A stretch of 64,000 nucleotides of DNA from Conexibacter sp. CPCC 206217 (GTDB taxonomy: Bacteria; Actinomycetota; Thermoleophilia; Solirubrobacterales; Solirubrobacteraceae). This document shows, piece after piece, positions 33,781 to 41,241 of the stretch. Positions within the stretch are counted from its first letter, which is position 1. The number at the start of each line of letters is the position of its first letter. The stretch is taken from contig NZ_JAUTDO010000004.1 in the NCBI RefSeq assembly GCF_030646165.1, forward strand, positions 444,156 to 508,155. The letters are read 5' to 3'. A program made the position numbers and the translations under genes. The notes under the pieces were generated by a model, which was not told where the DNA came from, ran no database searches, and saw only the letters and a list, made by a program, of their open reading frames with translations.

Positions 33781-34115
33781 CAGTCGAGTTCTCCTCCGGT
33801 GACAACGTCGAGCAGTCTGCTCGGCGGGATTGAGCGCAGCAGGTTGCCGTCGAGATCACGGACCTCGATCGTCATGCGGCCGGTGTCGGCGTTCTTGGCG
33901 AAGTGCAGTTCACGGCCCTGCGCGCGCAGGGCCTGATAGGCCCGCGACGCGGCTTGCATCGCGTCGATGACCTCCGGCGGGGGACTCGCCGGGATCTTCC
34001 CGCTGGGCCAGACGTCGCGCTCCGGCGCTGCCGGGCGGGCGCGGCGCTGCACCGACGCGGGGTCGATTGCGGCGCTGTAGCTGCTCGGTGCGACTGGCGC
34101 GACGTTCAAGCTCAT
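33780..34115 (-). CDS. flaG: FlaG family protein
   Basis: The product has 111 residues. A variable N-terminal half is followed by the FlaG core LHFAKNADTGRMTIEVRDLD and NLLRSIPPSRLLDVV. FlaG proteins influence filament length and usually precede fliD, as here. The ATG has GGAGG 6 bases upstream; the longer frame upstream is unconserved. A candidate sigma-28 promoter is at 34170-34196. Confidence 0.9.
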   Translation of the reverse strand: MSLNVAPVAPSSYSAAIDPASVQRRARPAAPERDVWPSGKIPASPPPEVIDAMQAASRAYQALRAQGRELHFAKNADTGRMTIEVRDLDGNLLRSIPPSRLLDVVTGGELD

Positions 34116-34169
34116 GGGAGTCCTCCACGCGTCCACCCGCCGGTGGGCGCCGTTTGGGGTCACCCACCG

Positions 34170-34196
34170 TCGTCGGCCCTCAGAAGTCGAACTTGA
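34170..34196 (-). promoter_or_regulatory. sigma-28-like promoter of flaG-fliD
   Basis: TCAA-N15-GCCGACGA on the minus strand. The -10 departs from the others at two positions, so the call is weaker. The spacing is the same 15 bases and the leader would be about 50 bases. Confidence 0.55.
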
Positions 34197-34234
34197 GATC
34201 GGCTCGACAGGCATATGAGCGCCGTTCTGGAGCG

Positions 34235-36658
34235 TCAGGCGGCGGCTGGCTCCAAGCGCTCCAGCAGCCGTGACGCGCGGGCGTCGAGCGGATCGAGCGC
34301 ATGCGCCTCGCGTGCGAAGTCGAGCGCCTCCTCGACCATCCCCTGCTCGCCCGCGCACTGCGCCAGCCCGACGAGCGCGCGCACGTCGCCGGGGTCGACC
34401 GCGCAGACGGCGATCCACTCCTCGGCGGCGGAGGCGAGGAAGCCGCGCCGCAGGTACATGCCGGCGCGCAGCTCGCGCTGCTCGCGCGGGCTGATCGGGC
34501 AGCGGTCCAGCAGCGGCACGAGCGTGCCGAAGGCGTCGACCGCCTCGACGCGCAACAGCGCCTCCAGCGTGACGGCCAGCAGCGGCACGGCGGCGAGCGG
34601 CAGCACGGAGTGCTCGGCCTCGCCGCGCGCGGCGGCCAGCCACGCAGCGAACAGCGCGCGGTCGCTCGCCGGCAGCAGCGGCCGCGCCACCGCGGCGTCG
34701 TCGACGAGCACGCGCTCGTCGCGCGCGAGCACGGCGGCAGCACCGTCGAGGTCGCCGCCGGCAAGCCGCGCGAACAGCTCGCTGCGGCGTGCGGCGACGG
34801 CATGCGGATCGTCGCTGCCGAGCTCGGCGGCGACGCCGGCTGCGTCCTCCCAGCGCGACTGCGACAGCAGCGACTCGGCCAGCGCGACGCGCGCGTTGCT
34901 GCTGGCGGGCGCCTGCTCCAGCAGGCTGCGGTACTGCCGCTCCGCGGCGACGGTCTCGCCGCGCTCGTAGAGCGCGGTCCCGAGCATGAAGCGGACGGTC
35001 GGCGTCAGCTTCGCGACGCGCGCCTCGATCCGCTCGACGACCTCGCCGGGATCGGTGCCGTCCGCCAGCAGCGCGGCAGCGAACGGGTGCACGAGGCCGA
35101 AGAAGCCGGGATGGTCGGCGAGGCAGCCGTCGAGCAGCTCGACCGCGCCGCCGGCGTCGCCGCGCGCCATCCGCAGCTGCGCCAGCTCGATCGTCGGCAG
35201 GTACGTGCCCATCCCGACGGTCGCCGTGTAGCGACCCGGCGCGTCGCCCAGCTCGAGGCAGCGCTCGAAGTAGGCGATCGCGTCCTCGATGCGGTCGAGC
35301 GCCTGCGCGGCGGCGGCCTGCTCATAGACGAGGTCGGTGAAGCCGGGGAAGCGCACGAGCGACGTCTCGGCCAGCTCGATCGCCTTCTCGTGGCGTCCGC
35401 ACAGCCGCAGCGCGCGCACGTGGCGGCTCGTGAACGCCGGCAGGTAGCCGGCGTCCGGCGTGTCCTGCTCGGCCGCGAGCAGCGCCGCGGCCTGCTCGAA
35501 CTCGGCGAGGGCGGCCTCGGCGTCGCCGAGCGCGCCGTACTCCGAGCCGAGGTTGAAGTGCATGAAGGCGGACGTGTCGCCGTCCTCCCGCTGGCGCTTG
35601 AGCAGCTCGATGTTGCGGCGCGACTTCTCCTTCGCGTCGCGCACGGCGCCGAGGTAGCCGAAGTGCTCGATCCGCACCGGGACCGTGCTGAAGCGCTCCG
35701 GCGCGCGCACCGGCAGCGCGTCGAGGATCTGCTCGTGCAGGCGACCGGCGTAGCGGTACTGCGGCCGCGCACGGAACAGTCTCAGCGCGCTGTGGGTCGT
35801 CGCGGTGCCGTCGTCGAGGTCACCGGTGTAGTTGATCTCGGAGATGTAGAAGGCTTCGCGCCAGGTCTGGCCGAGCAGGCTGCGCAGCTGCACGACGTCG
35901 TCGGGCACGAGCATCTCGTCGGCGTCGAGCACGAACACCCAGTCGCTCGTGGCGGCGTCGAGCGAGGCGTTGCGGGCCTCGGAGAACGAGCCGGTCCACG
36001 GCCGCTCGATCACGCGCGCACCGAACGACTCGGCGATCTCGATCGTGCGGTCGCTGGAGCCGGTGTCGACGATCACGATCTCGTCGACGGCGGGGGCGGC
36101 GGCCGCCAGGCAGCGTGGCAGCATCTCCTCCTCGTCCTTGACGATCATGCAGAGCGTGACGGTCTTGCCCACGGCCGGCTGCGCGCGTTTGGCGACACGC
36201 AGCGCGCGGGGGACCAGCTCGCCGCGCACGACGGCCGGCATCTGGCCGGTCTGCTCGCGCCGGGGGCGCACGTCGGCGAGGTTGGTCGCGACGTTGGGCA
36301 GCTCGGGGTCCAGCCGCGCCGCCGCCTCCAGCAGCGCCTGGCCGGCGCGGAACGCGGCCAGCTCCGCCAGCAGCACGCCGGCCTGGTTGAGCAGCACCGG
36401 CTCGCGCGGCTCCTGCTCCAGCACGACGAGTGTCTCGTGCGCGGCGGCGATGCGGATCGCGACGGCGTCCTTCGCCGACGCCGTCGCGGCCGCGGCGAAG
36501 GCCGCCTTCACCAGCTCGCAGCGTGCGGCGTAGCGGGCGTTGACGTCTTCGAGCTCGGCCGTCTGAGCGAACAGCGCGCGGTAGCCGGCGACGTCGCCGC
36601 GTTGCAGCAACGCCGGCGCCGTGGGCGCCGAGGATGAGCCGATGATGCGCAGTGCCAT
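34235..36658 (-). CDS. GT2 glycosyltransferase with TPR repeats, candidate flagellin glycosyltransferase
   Basis: The product has 807 residues. An N-terminal helical TPR-like part covers about 15-160. The GT2 catalytic domain covers about 168-300, with TVTLCMIVKDEEEMLPRCL, EIVIVDTGSSDRTIEIAESF, the RNASLDAATSDWVFVLDADE stretch including the metal-binding DAD, and the Tyr/His segment YRYAGRLHEQIL. TPR repeats continue from about 350 to the end (AFMHFNLGSEYGALGDAEAA). No membrane helix is seen, so it acts in the cytoplasm. It lies alone between fliA and flaG-fliD behind a sigma-28 promoter, which suggests that its acceptor is flagellin or another late flagellar protein. The ATG has GGAGG 8 bases upstream. 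The GT2 and TPR calls are secure; the substrate is inferred. Confidence 0.85.
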   Translation of the reverse strand: MALRIIGSSSAPTAPALLQRGDVAGYRALFAQTAELEDVNARYAARCELVKAAFAAAATASAKDAVAIRIAAAHETLVVLEQEPREPVLLNQAGVLLAELAAFRAGQALLEAAARLDPELPNVATNLADVRPRREQTGQMPAVVRGELVPRALRVAKRAQPAVGKTVTLCMIVKDEEEMLPRCLAAAAPAVDEIVIVDTGSSDRTIEIAESFGARVIERPWTGSFSEARNASLDAATSDWVFVLDADEMLVPDDVVQLRSLLGQTWREAFYISEINYTGDLDDGTATTHSALRLFRARPQYRYAGRLHEQILDALPVRAPERFSTVPVRIEHFGYLGAVRDAKEKSRRNIELLKRQREDGDTSAFMHFNLGSEYGALGDAEAALAEFEQAAALLAAEQDTPDAGYLPAFTSRHVRALRLCGRHEKAIELAETSLVRFPGFTDLVYEQAAAAQALDRIEDAIAYFERCLELGDAPGRYTATVGMGTYLPTIELAQLRMARGDAGGAVELLDGCLADHPGFFGLVHPFAAALLADGTDPGEVVERIEARVAKLTPTVRFMLGTALYERGETVAAERQYRSLLEQAPASSNARVALAESLLSQSRWEDAAGVAAELGSDDPHAVAARRSELFARLAGGDLDGAAAVLARDERVLVDDAAVARPLLPASDRALFAAWLAAARGEAEHSVLPLAAVPLLAVTLEALLRVEAVDAFGTLVPLLDRCPISPREQRELRAGMYLRRGFLASAAEEWIAVCAVDPGDVRALVGLAQCAGEQGMVEEALDFAREAHALDPLDARASRLLERLEPAAA

Positions 36659-36703
36659 GCGAGCTGCCTCCGAGGGATGACGACGAGGGAACGGACGCCC
36701 TCG

Positions 36704-36730
36704 TGATCGGCAGCGGCGCCCCAGACCTGA
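36704..36730 (-). promoter_or_regulatory. sigma-28-like promoter of the glycosyltransferase
   Basis: TCAG-N15-GCCGATCA on the minus strand, with a perfect -10 and one mismatch in the -35. The leader is about 40 bases. Confidence 0.65.
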
Positions 36731-36960
36731 ACGCGGCGGTGCGCCGGCTGACGCGAAGTCCCAGCAAACCCACGGTTTTTGCGCGTGCCGGTAGATGGCT
36801 CGGCGAAACGCGCTTATGACACCTCACACGTTCATCTGGACGGATGTTGGGGGTTTAGTACCCCAATCGGGCTATCCAGCTCGTGAGGTGGTCTTCCGAT
36901 ACCAGCGGCGCACCCCCAAACCGCAGGCAGTCCCTCGAACCCCCAGGAAGGCATCGGAGC
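36731..36960. other. divergent control region between glycosyltransferase and fliA
   Basis: A 230-base gap, clearly richer in A/T than its surroundings. It holds TTGGGG-N8-CCCCAA around 36847-36866, with a further CCCCCAAA at 36912 and AACCCCC at 36938, which may be operator-like repeats upstream of fliA. A bulged inverted repeat GCAAACC-CAC-GGTTTTTGC lies near 36765-36783. I find no convincing sigma-28 box on the plus strand. What turns on fliA is therefore not shown. Confidence 0.45.
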
Positions 36961-37773
36961 ATGAAGCTCGATACGAGGCGCCACACACGCATCTCCGCAG
37001 AGGATGCATTGACGTTGTGGCGGCAGTACAAGGAGAGCGGCGACCGCGCCGTTCGCGACCGTCTTGTCCTGACGTTCGCACCGATGGTGAAGTACATCGT
37101 CTACAAGAAGGTCCGCGAGATCCCCGCGCGTTGCGAGGTCGAGGACTTCATCTCCTGCGGGCTCGAGGCCCTGATCCACTCGATCGAGCGCTACGACCCG
37201 GAGAAGGGCGCGACGCTGGAGCAGTTCGCCTGGACGCGGATCCACGGCGCCGTGCTCGACGAGCTGCGCCGCCAGGACTGGGCGCCGCGTTCGCTGCGCC
37301 GCTGGGAGCGCGACATCAACCAGGCCAGGGAACACTTCATCGGCGTTCACGGTCGGCGGCCCTCACGCGAGGAGCTGGCCGGTGCGCTCGGGTCGACCGT
37401 CAGCGAGCTGCGCGCTCGCGAAGACGAGATCGTCGCCTCGGACGTGACCTCGCTCAACACGCTCGTGCTGAGCGACGACGAGACCGCGATCGAGCGCATA
37501 GACACGCTCGTCAGCGAGGATCGCTTCGCCGACCCCGAGCACCACACGGCCCGCGACCAGGCGAAGATGCGCTTCCGCGCCGCCTTCGAGCGGCTGCCGC
37601 GCCGCGAGCGCGAGGTCGCCGTGCTGCTCTACGTCAAGAACCTCACGCTGCGCGAGATCGGCGGGATCCTCGGCGTCTCCGAGAGCCGCGTCTGCCAGAT
37701 CCACGGACAGCTGAAGCGGATGCTGAAGGAAGAGCTGTCTGCGGACAGCGTTCTCTTCAGCGAGGTCGCGTAG
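36961..37773 (+). CDS. fliA: flagellar sigma factor FliA (sigma-28)
   Basis: The product has 270 residues. Region 2 contains APMVKYIVYKKVREIP and YDPEKGATLEQFAWTRIHGA followed by VLDELRRQDWAPRS, which is the FliA/WhiG class signature. Region 3 carries RPSREELAGALG. Region 4 ends with LTLREIGGILGVSESRVCQI. It directs RNA polymerase to the TAAA-N15-GCCGAT promoters found throughout the cluster. The ATG at 36961 has AGGAAGG upstream; an in-frame ATG at 36883 has no conserved sequence. It is transcribed divergently from the glycosyltransferase, and its 3' end overlaps the convergent small gene at 37757. Confidence 0.95.
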   Translation: MKLDTRRHTRISAEDALTLWRQYKESGDRAVRDRLVLTFAPMVKYIVYKKVREIPARCEVEDFISCGLEALIHSIERYDPEKGATLEQFAWTRIHGAVLDELRRQDWAPRSLRRWERDINQAREHFIGVHGRRPSREELAGALGSTVSELRAREDEIVASDVTSLNTLVLSDDETAIERIDTLVSEDRFADPEHHTARDQAKMRFRAAFERLPRREREVAVLLYVKNLTLREIGGILGVSESRVCQIHGQLKRMLKEELSADSVLFSEVA

Positions 37774-37942
37774 GCCCGGCAGGGACCGTCGTACCGCGGC
37801 TCGCCACCTCACGGTCGAGCCGCCCCACCCAGTCGAGTGTCTCGGCGACCGCGTGCCACAGCGGTTCGGGGAGGTCGCCGAGCGCCAACTGGGACAGTGC
37901 CGCAGCGAGCGCCGCGTCGTCGTGCGAGCGATCCTCAGGCAT
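37757..37942 (-). CDS. FlhX-like mini-protein: FlhB C-terminal tail only
   Basis: The product has 61 residues. After a short acidic start it reads LAAALSQLALGDLPEP then LWHAVAETLDWVGRLDREV, which aligns with the end of FlhB in this window (MIPEDLYQAVAQVLAHVYRV). The autocleavage motif NPTH and the strand before it are absent. Stand-alone FlhB C-terminal homologues (FlhX, Bacillus YlqH) are known but are usually about 90 residues and keep more of the domain. The ATG lies within the end of the preceding FliK-like gene (overlap of 8 bases), so the pair is translationally coupled. The 3' end overlaps the end of fliA on the other strand. Confidence 0.75.
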   Translation of the reverse strand: MPEDRSHDDAALAAALSQLALGDLPEPLWHAVAETLDWVGRLDREVASRGTTVPAGPTRPR

Positions 37943-38543
37943 AGACGTCGAGCGGGTCGTGCCGCGGGACGAGCGTGATCTCGGCCGGACGACCGAGCTG
38001 CGTCTGCAGCGTCGCGTGCAACTGCTCGGTGCGCTGCTCCCCCTGCTCCAGCACGTCCGCCGGCAGCGCGATCCGCACGCGCGACGCGATCGCGTCGACC
38101 GACACGTGCAGCTCGACCGCACCCAGTTGCGGCAGCTCGTAGCGCAGCGTCAGCGATCCGCCCTCCTCGCCGTCGCGCTCGCCGTCGCTGCCGCCGCCGT
38201 CGCGCTCAAGCACCGCCAGCCGGCGCCCCCCGGGCAGGTTCACCTCCGCCGGCGCGGGCGGCGGCAGCTGCTGGAAGGCGCTTGCCGACAGCTCGCGCGG
38301 CTGCGCGATCTGCAGCAGCAGCCGCTCGTTGGTCGCCTCCTGCACGATCAGCCGCAGGCGGTCGCCGGGTCTGACGTCGCTCGGCAGCTCCGCCGTCAGG
38401 ATCGCGCCGGCGAGGTTGATGATCCCGACGTTCTGCTGGCCGCGCTCCAGCACGCGCGCCGCCAGCGAACGGCCGGGCGTCAGCGACAGGTCGGGCGCGG
38501 AGGCGCGCAGCAGCACGAGATCGACGGACAGCGACTGCGGCAT
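37935..38543 (-). CDS. short second FliK-like protein (YlqG-like)
   Basis: The product has 202 residues. The N-terminal half has the FliK/YlqG beta pattern GRSLAARVLERGQQNVGIIN, GAILTAELPSDVRPGDRLRL and ANERLLLQI-type strands. The second half resembles a Flg_hook domain: LRYELPQLGAVELHVSVDAI and RTEQLHATLQTQLGRPAEI. It is much shorter than the ruler FliK at 22685 and lacks the low-complexity spacer. Together with the FlhB-tail gene it copies the FliK/FlhB partnership in miniature. The ATG at 38543 faces the plus-strand flgF promoter. The family call rests on pattern only. Confidence 0.7.
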   Translation of the reverse strand: MPQSLSVDLVLLRASAPDLSLTPGRSLAARVLERGQQNVGIINLAGAILTAELPSDVRPGDRLRLIVQEATNERLLLQIAQPRELSASAFQQLPPPAPAEVNLPGGRRLAVLERDGGGSDGERDGEEGGSLTLRYELPQLGAVELHVSVDAIASRVRIALPADVLEQGEQRTEQLHATLQTQLGRPAEITLVPRHDPLDVYA

Positions 38544-38575
38544 TCGACGCGCAGCGTAGCCGCTGGGGCGGCGAC

Positions 38576-38602
38576 TAAAGATCCCGCTCCCAGCTCCGAC
38601 TA
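38576..38602 (+). promoter_or_regulatory. sigma-28 promoter of plus-strand flgF gene
   Basis: TAAA-N15-TCCGACTA. The -10 ends 10 bases before the ATG, so the transcript would have about 4 leader bases and no Shine-Dalgarno. This is the only sigma-28 promoter on the plus strand. Confidence 0.65.
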
Positions 38603-38612
38603 CACGGGCTAC

Positions 38613-39311
38613 ATGGAACGTGGCCTCTACATCGCGGCGTCCGGCATGGTTGCCGAGCAGATGCGCCAGGACGCGATCGCAAACGACCTCGCGAACTCCT
38701 CGACGCCCGGTTACAAGGCCGACCGCGTCACGCAGTCGAGCTTCGGCGACCTGCTGCTGAGCAACACCTCGACCGGCCAGGTCGTCGGGCCGCTCGGCAC
38801 CGGCGTCTACGCCGACGAGATGACGACCGACCTGTCGCCGCAGGCGACGCGCGTGACCGACGAACCGCTCGACCTGGCGATCGCCGGCGAGGGCTACTTC
38901 GGCGTGCAGACGCCGCAGGGCGTCAGATACACGCGCAACGGGCAGTTCACCGCCTCGCCCCAGGGCCTGCTCGTCGACCAGCTCGGCAACCCCGTCGTCG
39001 GCAGAGGCGGCGGCCAGGTCCAGATCGCCGCCAACGGCCAGGTCGACGCGGCGACGGTCGGCGTCTTCAGACTGACCGGCGCGACGAAGCAAGGCGACAA
39101 CTACTTCGCCGGCGCGGTCGCCGGCCAGGCCGCAGGCGCGGTCCAGACCGGTGCGCTGGAAGGCTCCGGCATCGACCCCGCCCGCACGATGGTCGACATG
39201 ATCGCCTCCTTCCGCGCCTACGAGGCCGGCCAGAAGGTCATCCAGACGATCGACGACACGCTGCGCCGCACCGGCACCCAGGTCGCCAACGCGACCGGCG
39301 GCGCCTCCTAG
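38613..39311 (+). CDS. flgF: flagellar rod protein, FlgF/FlgG family
   Basis: The product has 232 residues. The N-terminal rod motif is GLYIAASGMVAEQMRQDAIA, NDLANSSTPGYKADR. The middle has the flagellin-like basal-body pattern LDLAIAGEGYFGVQTPQGVR with YTRNGQFTASPQGLLV. The C terminus has EGSGIDPARTMVDMIASFRA and YEAGQKVIQTIDDTL. It is probably FlgF, because a clear FlgG is at 44813 and FlgE at 20759. The gene is isolated from other rod genes on the opposite strand, with its own promoter and a terminator after it. Confidence 0.85.
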   Translation: MERGLYIAASGMVAEQMRQDAIANDLANSSTPGYKADRVTQSSFGDLLLSNTSTGQVVGPLGTGVYADEMTTDLSPQATRVTDEPLDLAIAGEGYFGVQTPQGVRYTRNGQFTASPQGLLVDQLGNPVVGRGGGQVQIAANGQVDAATVGVFRLTGATKQGDNYFAGAVAGQAAGAVQTGALEGSGIDPARTMVDMIASFRAYEAGQKVIQTIDDTLRRTGTQVANATGGAS

Positions 39312-39327
39312 CGACACGCTCGACCGC

Positions 39328-39349
39328 GCGCCGCGCAACCGCGCGGCGC
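39328..39349. terminator. bidirectional hairpin between flgF and kinase
   Basis: GCGCCGCGC-AACC-GCGCGGCGC, a perfect 9-bp stem with a 4-base loop, between two converging genes. There is no T-run on either side. Confidence 0.6.
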
Positions 39350-39363
39350 CGCGCCGTCTCAGC

Positions 39364-40878
39364 TCATCGCCACAGCGCGATCTCGCTGATCTCGACGTGG
39401 TCGCCGCCGGGCGGCAGTCTCGTGATCCACAGCAGCACGTGGCGGCTGCGCTCGCCGCCGCTCTCGAGCGTGATCTCCTGGCGGCTGCCGACGCTCGGCA
39501 CCGTCGCGACTCTTCTCCAGGCCGGGTCGTCGATGCCCGCGGGCACGTCGCCGGGCGTGATGTAGACGTCGGCCGAGAACCCCTTGGTCGGCGTCCGCAC
39601 GACCATTCTGCGCAGCACGGCGCCCGGCGAGACGTCGACCGTGAGACCGACGCCGGGCTTCGCCAGCACGCCGCCGTCGTATCTCTCGGTGCTCCAGAAC
39701 GTGGTCGGGTTCTTGTCGACGGCTGCGGTCGTCTCGTCGGCGTGCTCTCTGGAGTCGCCGTTGGGGTCGTAGTCGTCGGCGGCCGTCTGGCTGAGGCCGA
39801 TCGGCACCAGCTGCTCGACCTGGCCACCTCTGTCGGCGGTGCCGCTCGGCTCGCCGGTCGTGCCGGTGCCGGCCTCCTTGCCGTTCAGCACGACGATCAC
39901 CACCACCAGCGCCGCGACGACGGCCACCAGCGCCATCAACGCCAGCACCTGCGGTCTGCGCACGCGCAGCGGGACGCGCTTGCGCGCGCGCCGCGGCAGC
40001 GTCCGGATCACGGTCGTCGCCTCGCCCGTCGCGCTGCCGGCGCGCGCGGTCTCCAGCGCCAGCACGTCCTCCAGGTCGGCGATCAGCTCCTCGTCGCTGC
40101 GGTAGCGCTCCCTCAGCTCCTTCGCCGTCGCGCGGTCGATCACGGCCGCCAGCGAGGCGGACACCTCCGGCCGCAGCGCCTGCACGTCCGGCAGCTCCTC
40201 GCGCACGTGCTTCATCGCGACCGCGACCTGGTTCTCGCCTCTGAAGGGGACGCTGCCGGTCAGCATCTCGAACAGCACGATGCCGAGCGAGTAGAGGTCC
40301 GACTGGCCCGAGACGGGATGGCCGAGCGCCTGCTCGGGCGAGACGTAGTCGGTCGTGCCGAGCACGCGGCCGTCCTGCGTCAGGCCGTCCTCGTCGAGCG
40401 TGCGCGCGATCCCGAAGTCGGTGACCTTCGCGCTGCCCTCCTCGTCGATCAGGACGTTCTGCGGCTTCACGTCGCGGTGGACGATGTGGCGCGCGTGCGC
40501 GGCGCCGAGCGCGCGCGCGATCTCGATCGCGTACGCGACCGCCTCGCTGATCGGCAGCCCGCCGAGCCGCCGGATCCGTTCCTTCAACGTCTCGCCCTCG
40601 ACGTACTCGAAGACGATGTAGGGCCGGCCGGCGTCCTCGCCGGCGTCGATCACGCCGACGATATGGGGATGCGACAGCTGCGCGACCGCGCGCGCCTCGC
40701 GGCGGAAGCGCTCGAGCTGATCCGAGTCCGACGCGATCTCGCGATTCATCAGCTTGATCGCGACCTGCCGCTCGAGCGTCTCGTCGAGCGCGCGGTAGAC
40801 GGTCGACATGCCGCCGGTCCCGATCCGGGCCTCGAGGCGGTAGCGGTCGTTCAACAGAGTGCCGAGCAGCGTGCTCAC
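39364..40878 (-). CDS. membrane Ser/Thr kinase with C-terminal discoidin-like domain
   Basis: The product has 504 residues. The kinase domain (about 12-275) has G-loop IGTGGMSTVY, VAIKLM Lys, IVHRDVKPQN, DFGIA and SPEQALGH. A basic linker is followed by one membrane helix near 310-335 (LMALVAVVAALVVVIVVLNG). The external domain of about 140 residues has the beta-sandwich pattern DYDPNGDSREHADETTAAVD, TTFWSTERYDG and HVLLWITRLPPGGDHVEISE, resembling a galactose-binding or F5/8 type C fold. No PASTA repeats are present. The start is GTG. It lies 92 bases after csrA, so a link to the flagellar operon is possible but unproven. Confidence 0.85.
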   Translation of the reverse strand: MSTLLGTLLNDRYRLEARIGTGGMSTVYRALDETLERQVAIKLMNREIASDSDQLERFRREARAVAQLSHPHIVGVIDAGEDAGRPYIVFEYVEGETLKERIRRLGGLPISEAVAYAIEIARALGAAHARHIVHRDVKPQNVLIDEEGSAKVTDFGIARTLDEDGLTQDGRVLGTTDYVSPEQALGHPVSGQSDLYSLGIVLFEMLTGSVPFRGENQVAVAMKHVREELPDVQALRPEVSASLAAVIDRATAKELRERYRSDEELIADLEDVLALETARAGSATGEATTVIRTLPRRARKRVPLRVRRPQVLALMALVAVVAALVVVIVVLNGKEAGTGTTGEPSGTADRGGQVEQLVPIGLSQTAADDYDPNGDSREHADETTAAVDKNPTTFWSTERYDGGVLAKPGVGLTVDVSPGAVLRRMVVRTPTKGFSADVYITPGDVPAGIDDPAWRRVATVPSVGSRQEITLESGGERSRHVLLWITRLPPGGDHVEISEIALWR

Positions 40879-40950
40879 TGCCCCAACATTACGACGCGCG
40901 GGCGCTGAGTCCGGCTCTGAGACGGAGATTGCGTCGGCAAAGGTACGACG

Positions 40951-40966
40951 GCCGGCTCGCTCCGGC
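40951..40966 (-). terminator. possible terminator after csrA
   Basis: GCCGG-N6-CCGGC just after the csrA stop, a 5-bp stem without a T-run. The evidence is weak. Confidence 0.3.
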
Positions 40967-40970
40967 GCGC

Positions 40971-41195
40971 CTACGCTCTCTCCGGGCGCTTGCGCAGCGG
41001 TGGGATCTCGCCCGCGTTGGCGGCGGCCTCGTTCTCCTGCTTGACCGCTGCCCAGATCTCCTCGCGGTAGATCGGCAGCGACTTCGGTGCATCGATGCCG
41101 AGACGGACAGTCTGGCCGCTGACCTCCATCACCATGAGCGTTATGTCGTCGCCGAGGACGATCTTCTCGCCCGGCCTGCGGGTGATGATCAGCAC
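40971..41195 (-). CDS. csrA: carbon storage regulator CsrA
   Basis: The product has 74 residues. It has the CsrA start LIITRRPGEKIVLGDDITLM, the RNA-binding strand VRLGIDAPKSLPIYREEI and a C-terminal helix with a short basic tail. The key Arg in the VRLGIDAP/REEI region is present. CsrA binds GGA hairpins over ribosome sites, here probably on flagellin mRNA, and is antagonised by FliW. GTG at 41195 has AAGGAGG 6 bases upstream. The fliW-csrA pair follows flgL, as in Bacillus. Confidence 0.96.
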   Translation of the reverse strand: MLIITRRPGEKIVLGDDITLMVMEVSGQTVRLGIDAPKSLPIYREEIWAAVKQENEAAANAGEIPPLRKRPERA

Positions 41196-41241
41196 GACGT
41201 TCCTCCTTGGAAGCGGATGGCCGACCGAGGCCCGTGGGGCG

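Noticed and set aside
34116-34640. N-terminal extension of flaG in the same open frame
   Set aside because: It overlaps the glycosyltransferase end and the promoter; the FlaG core and a GGAGG-supported ATG fix the start at 34115.
36760-36830. Possible c-di-GMP (GEMM) riboswitch upstream of fliA, because GCAAACC and GCCGGTAG-like pieces occur
   Set aside because: The pieces are in the wrong order and spacing, and I could not draw the required three-way core on either strand.
36883-36960. sigma-28 box on the plus strand before fliA (TCCGATAC at about 36894)
   Set aside because: The base pattern at the expected -35 is CCAG, which does not match the TCAA/TAAA seen at the other sites.
41196-41241. 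Separate promoter for csrA
   Set aside because: The 46-base gap after fliW shows only the ribosome site; no -35/-10 pair with the expected spacing was found.
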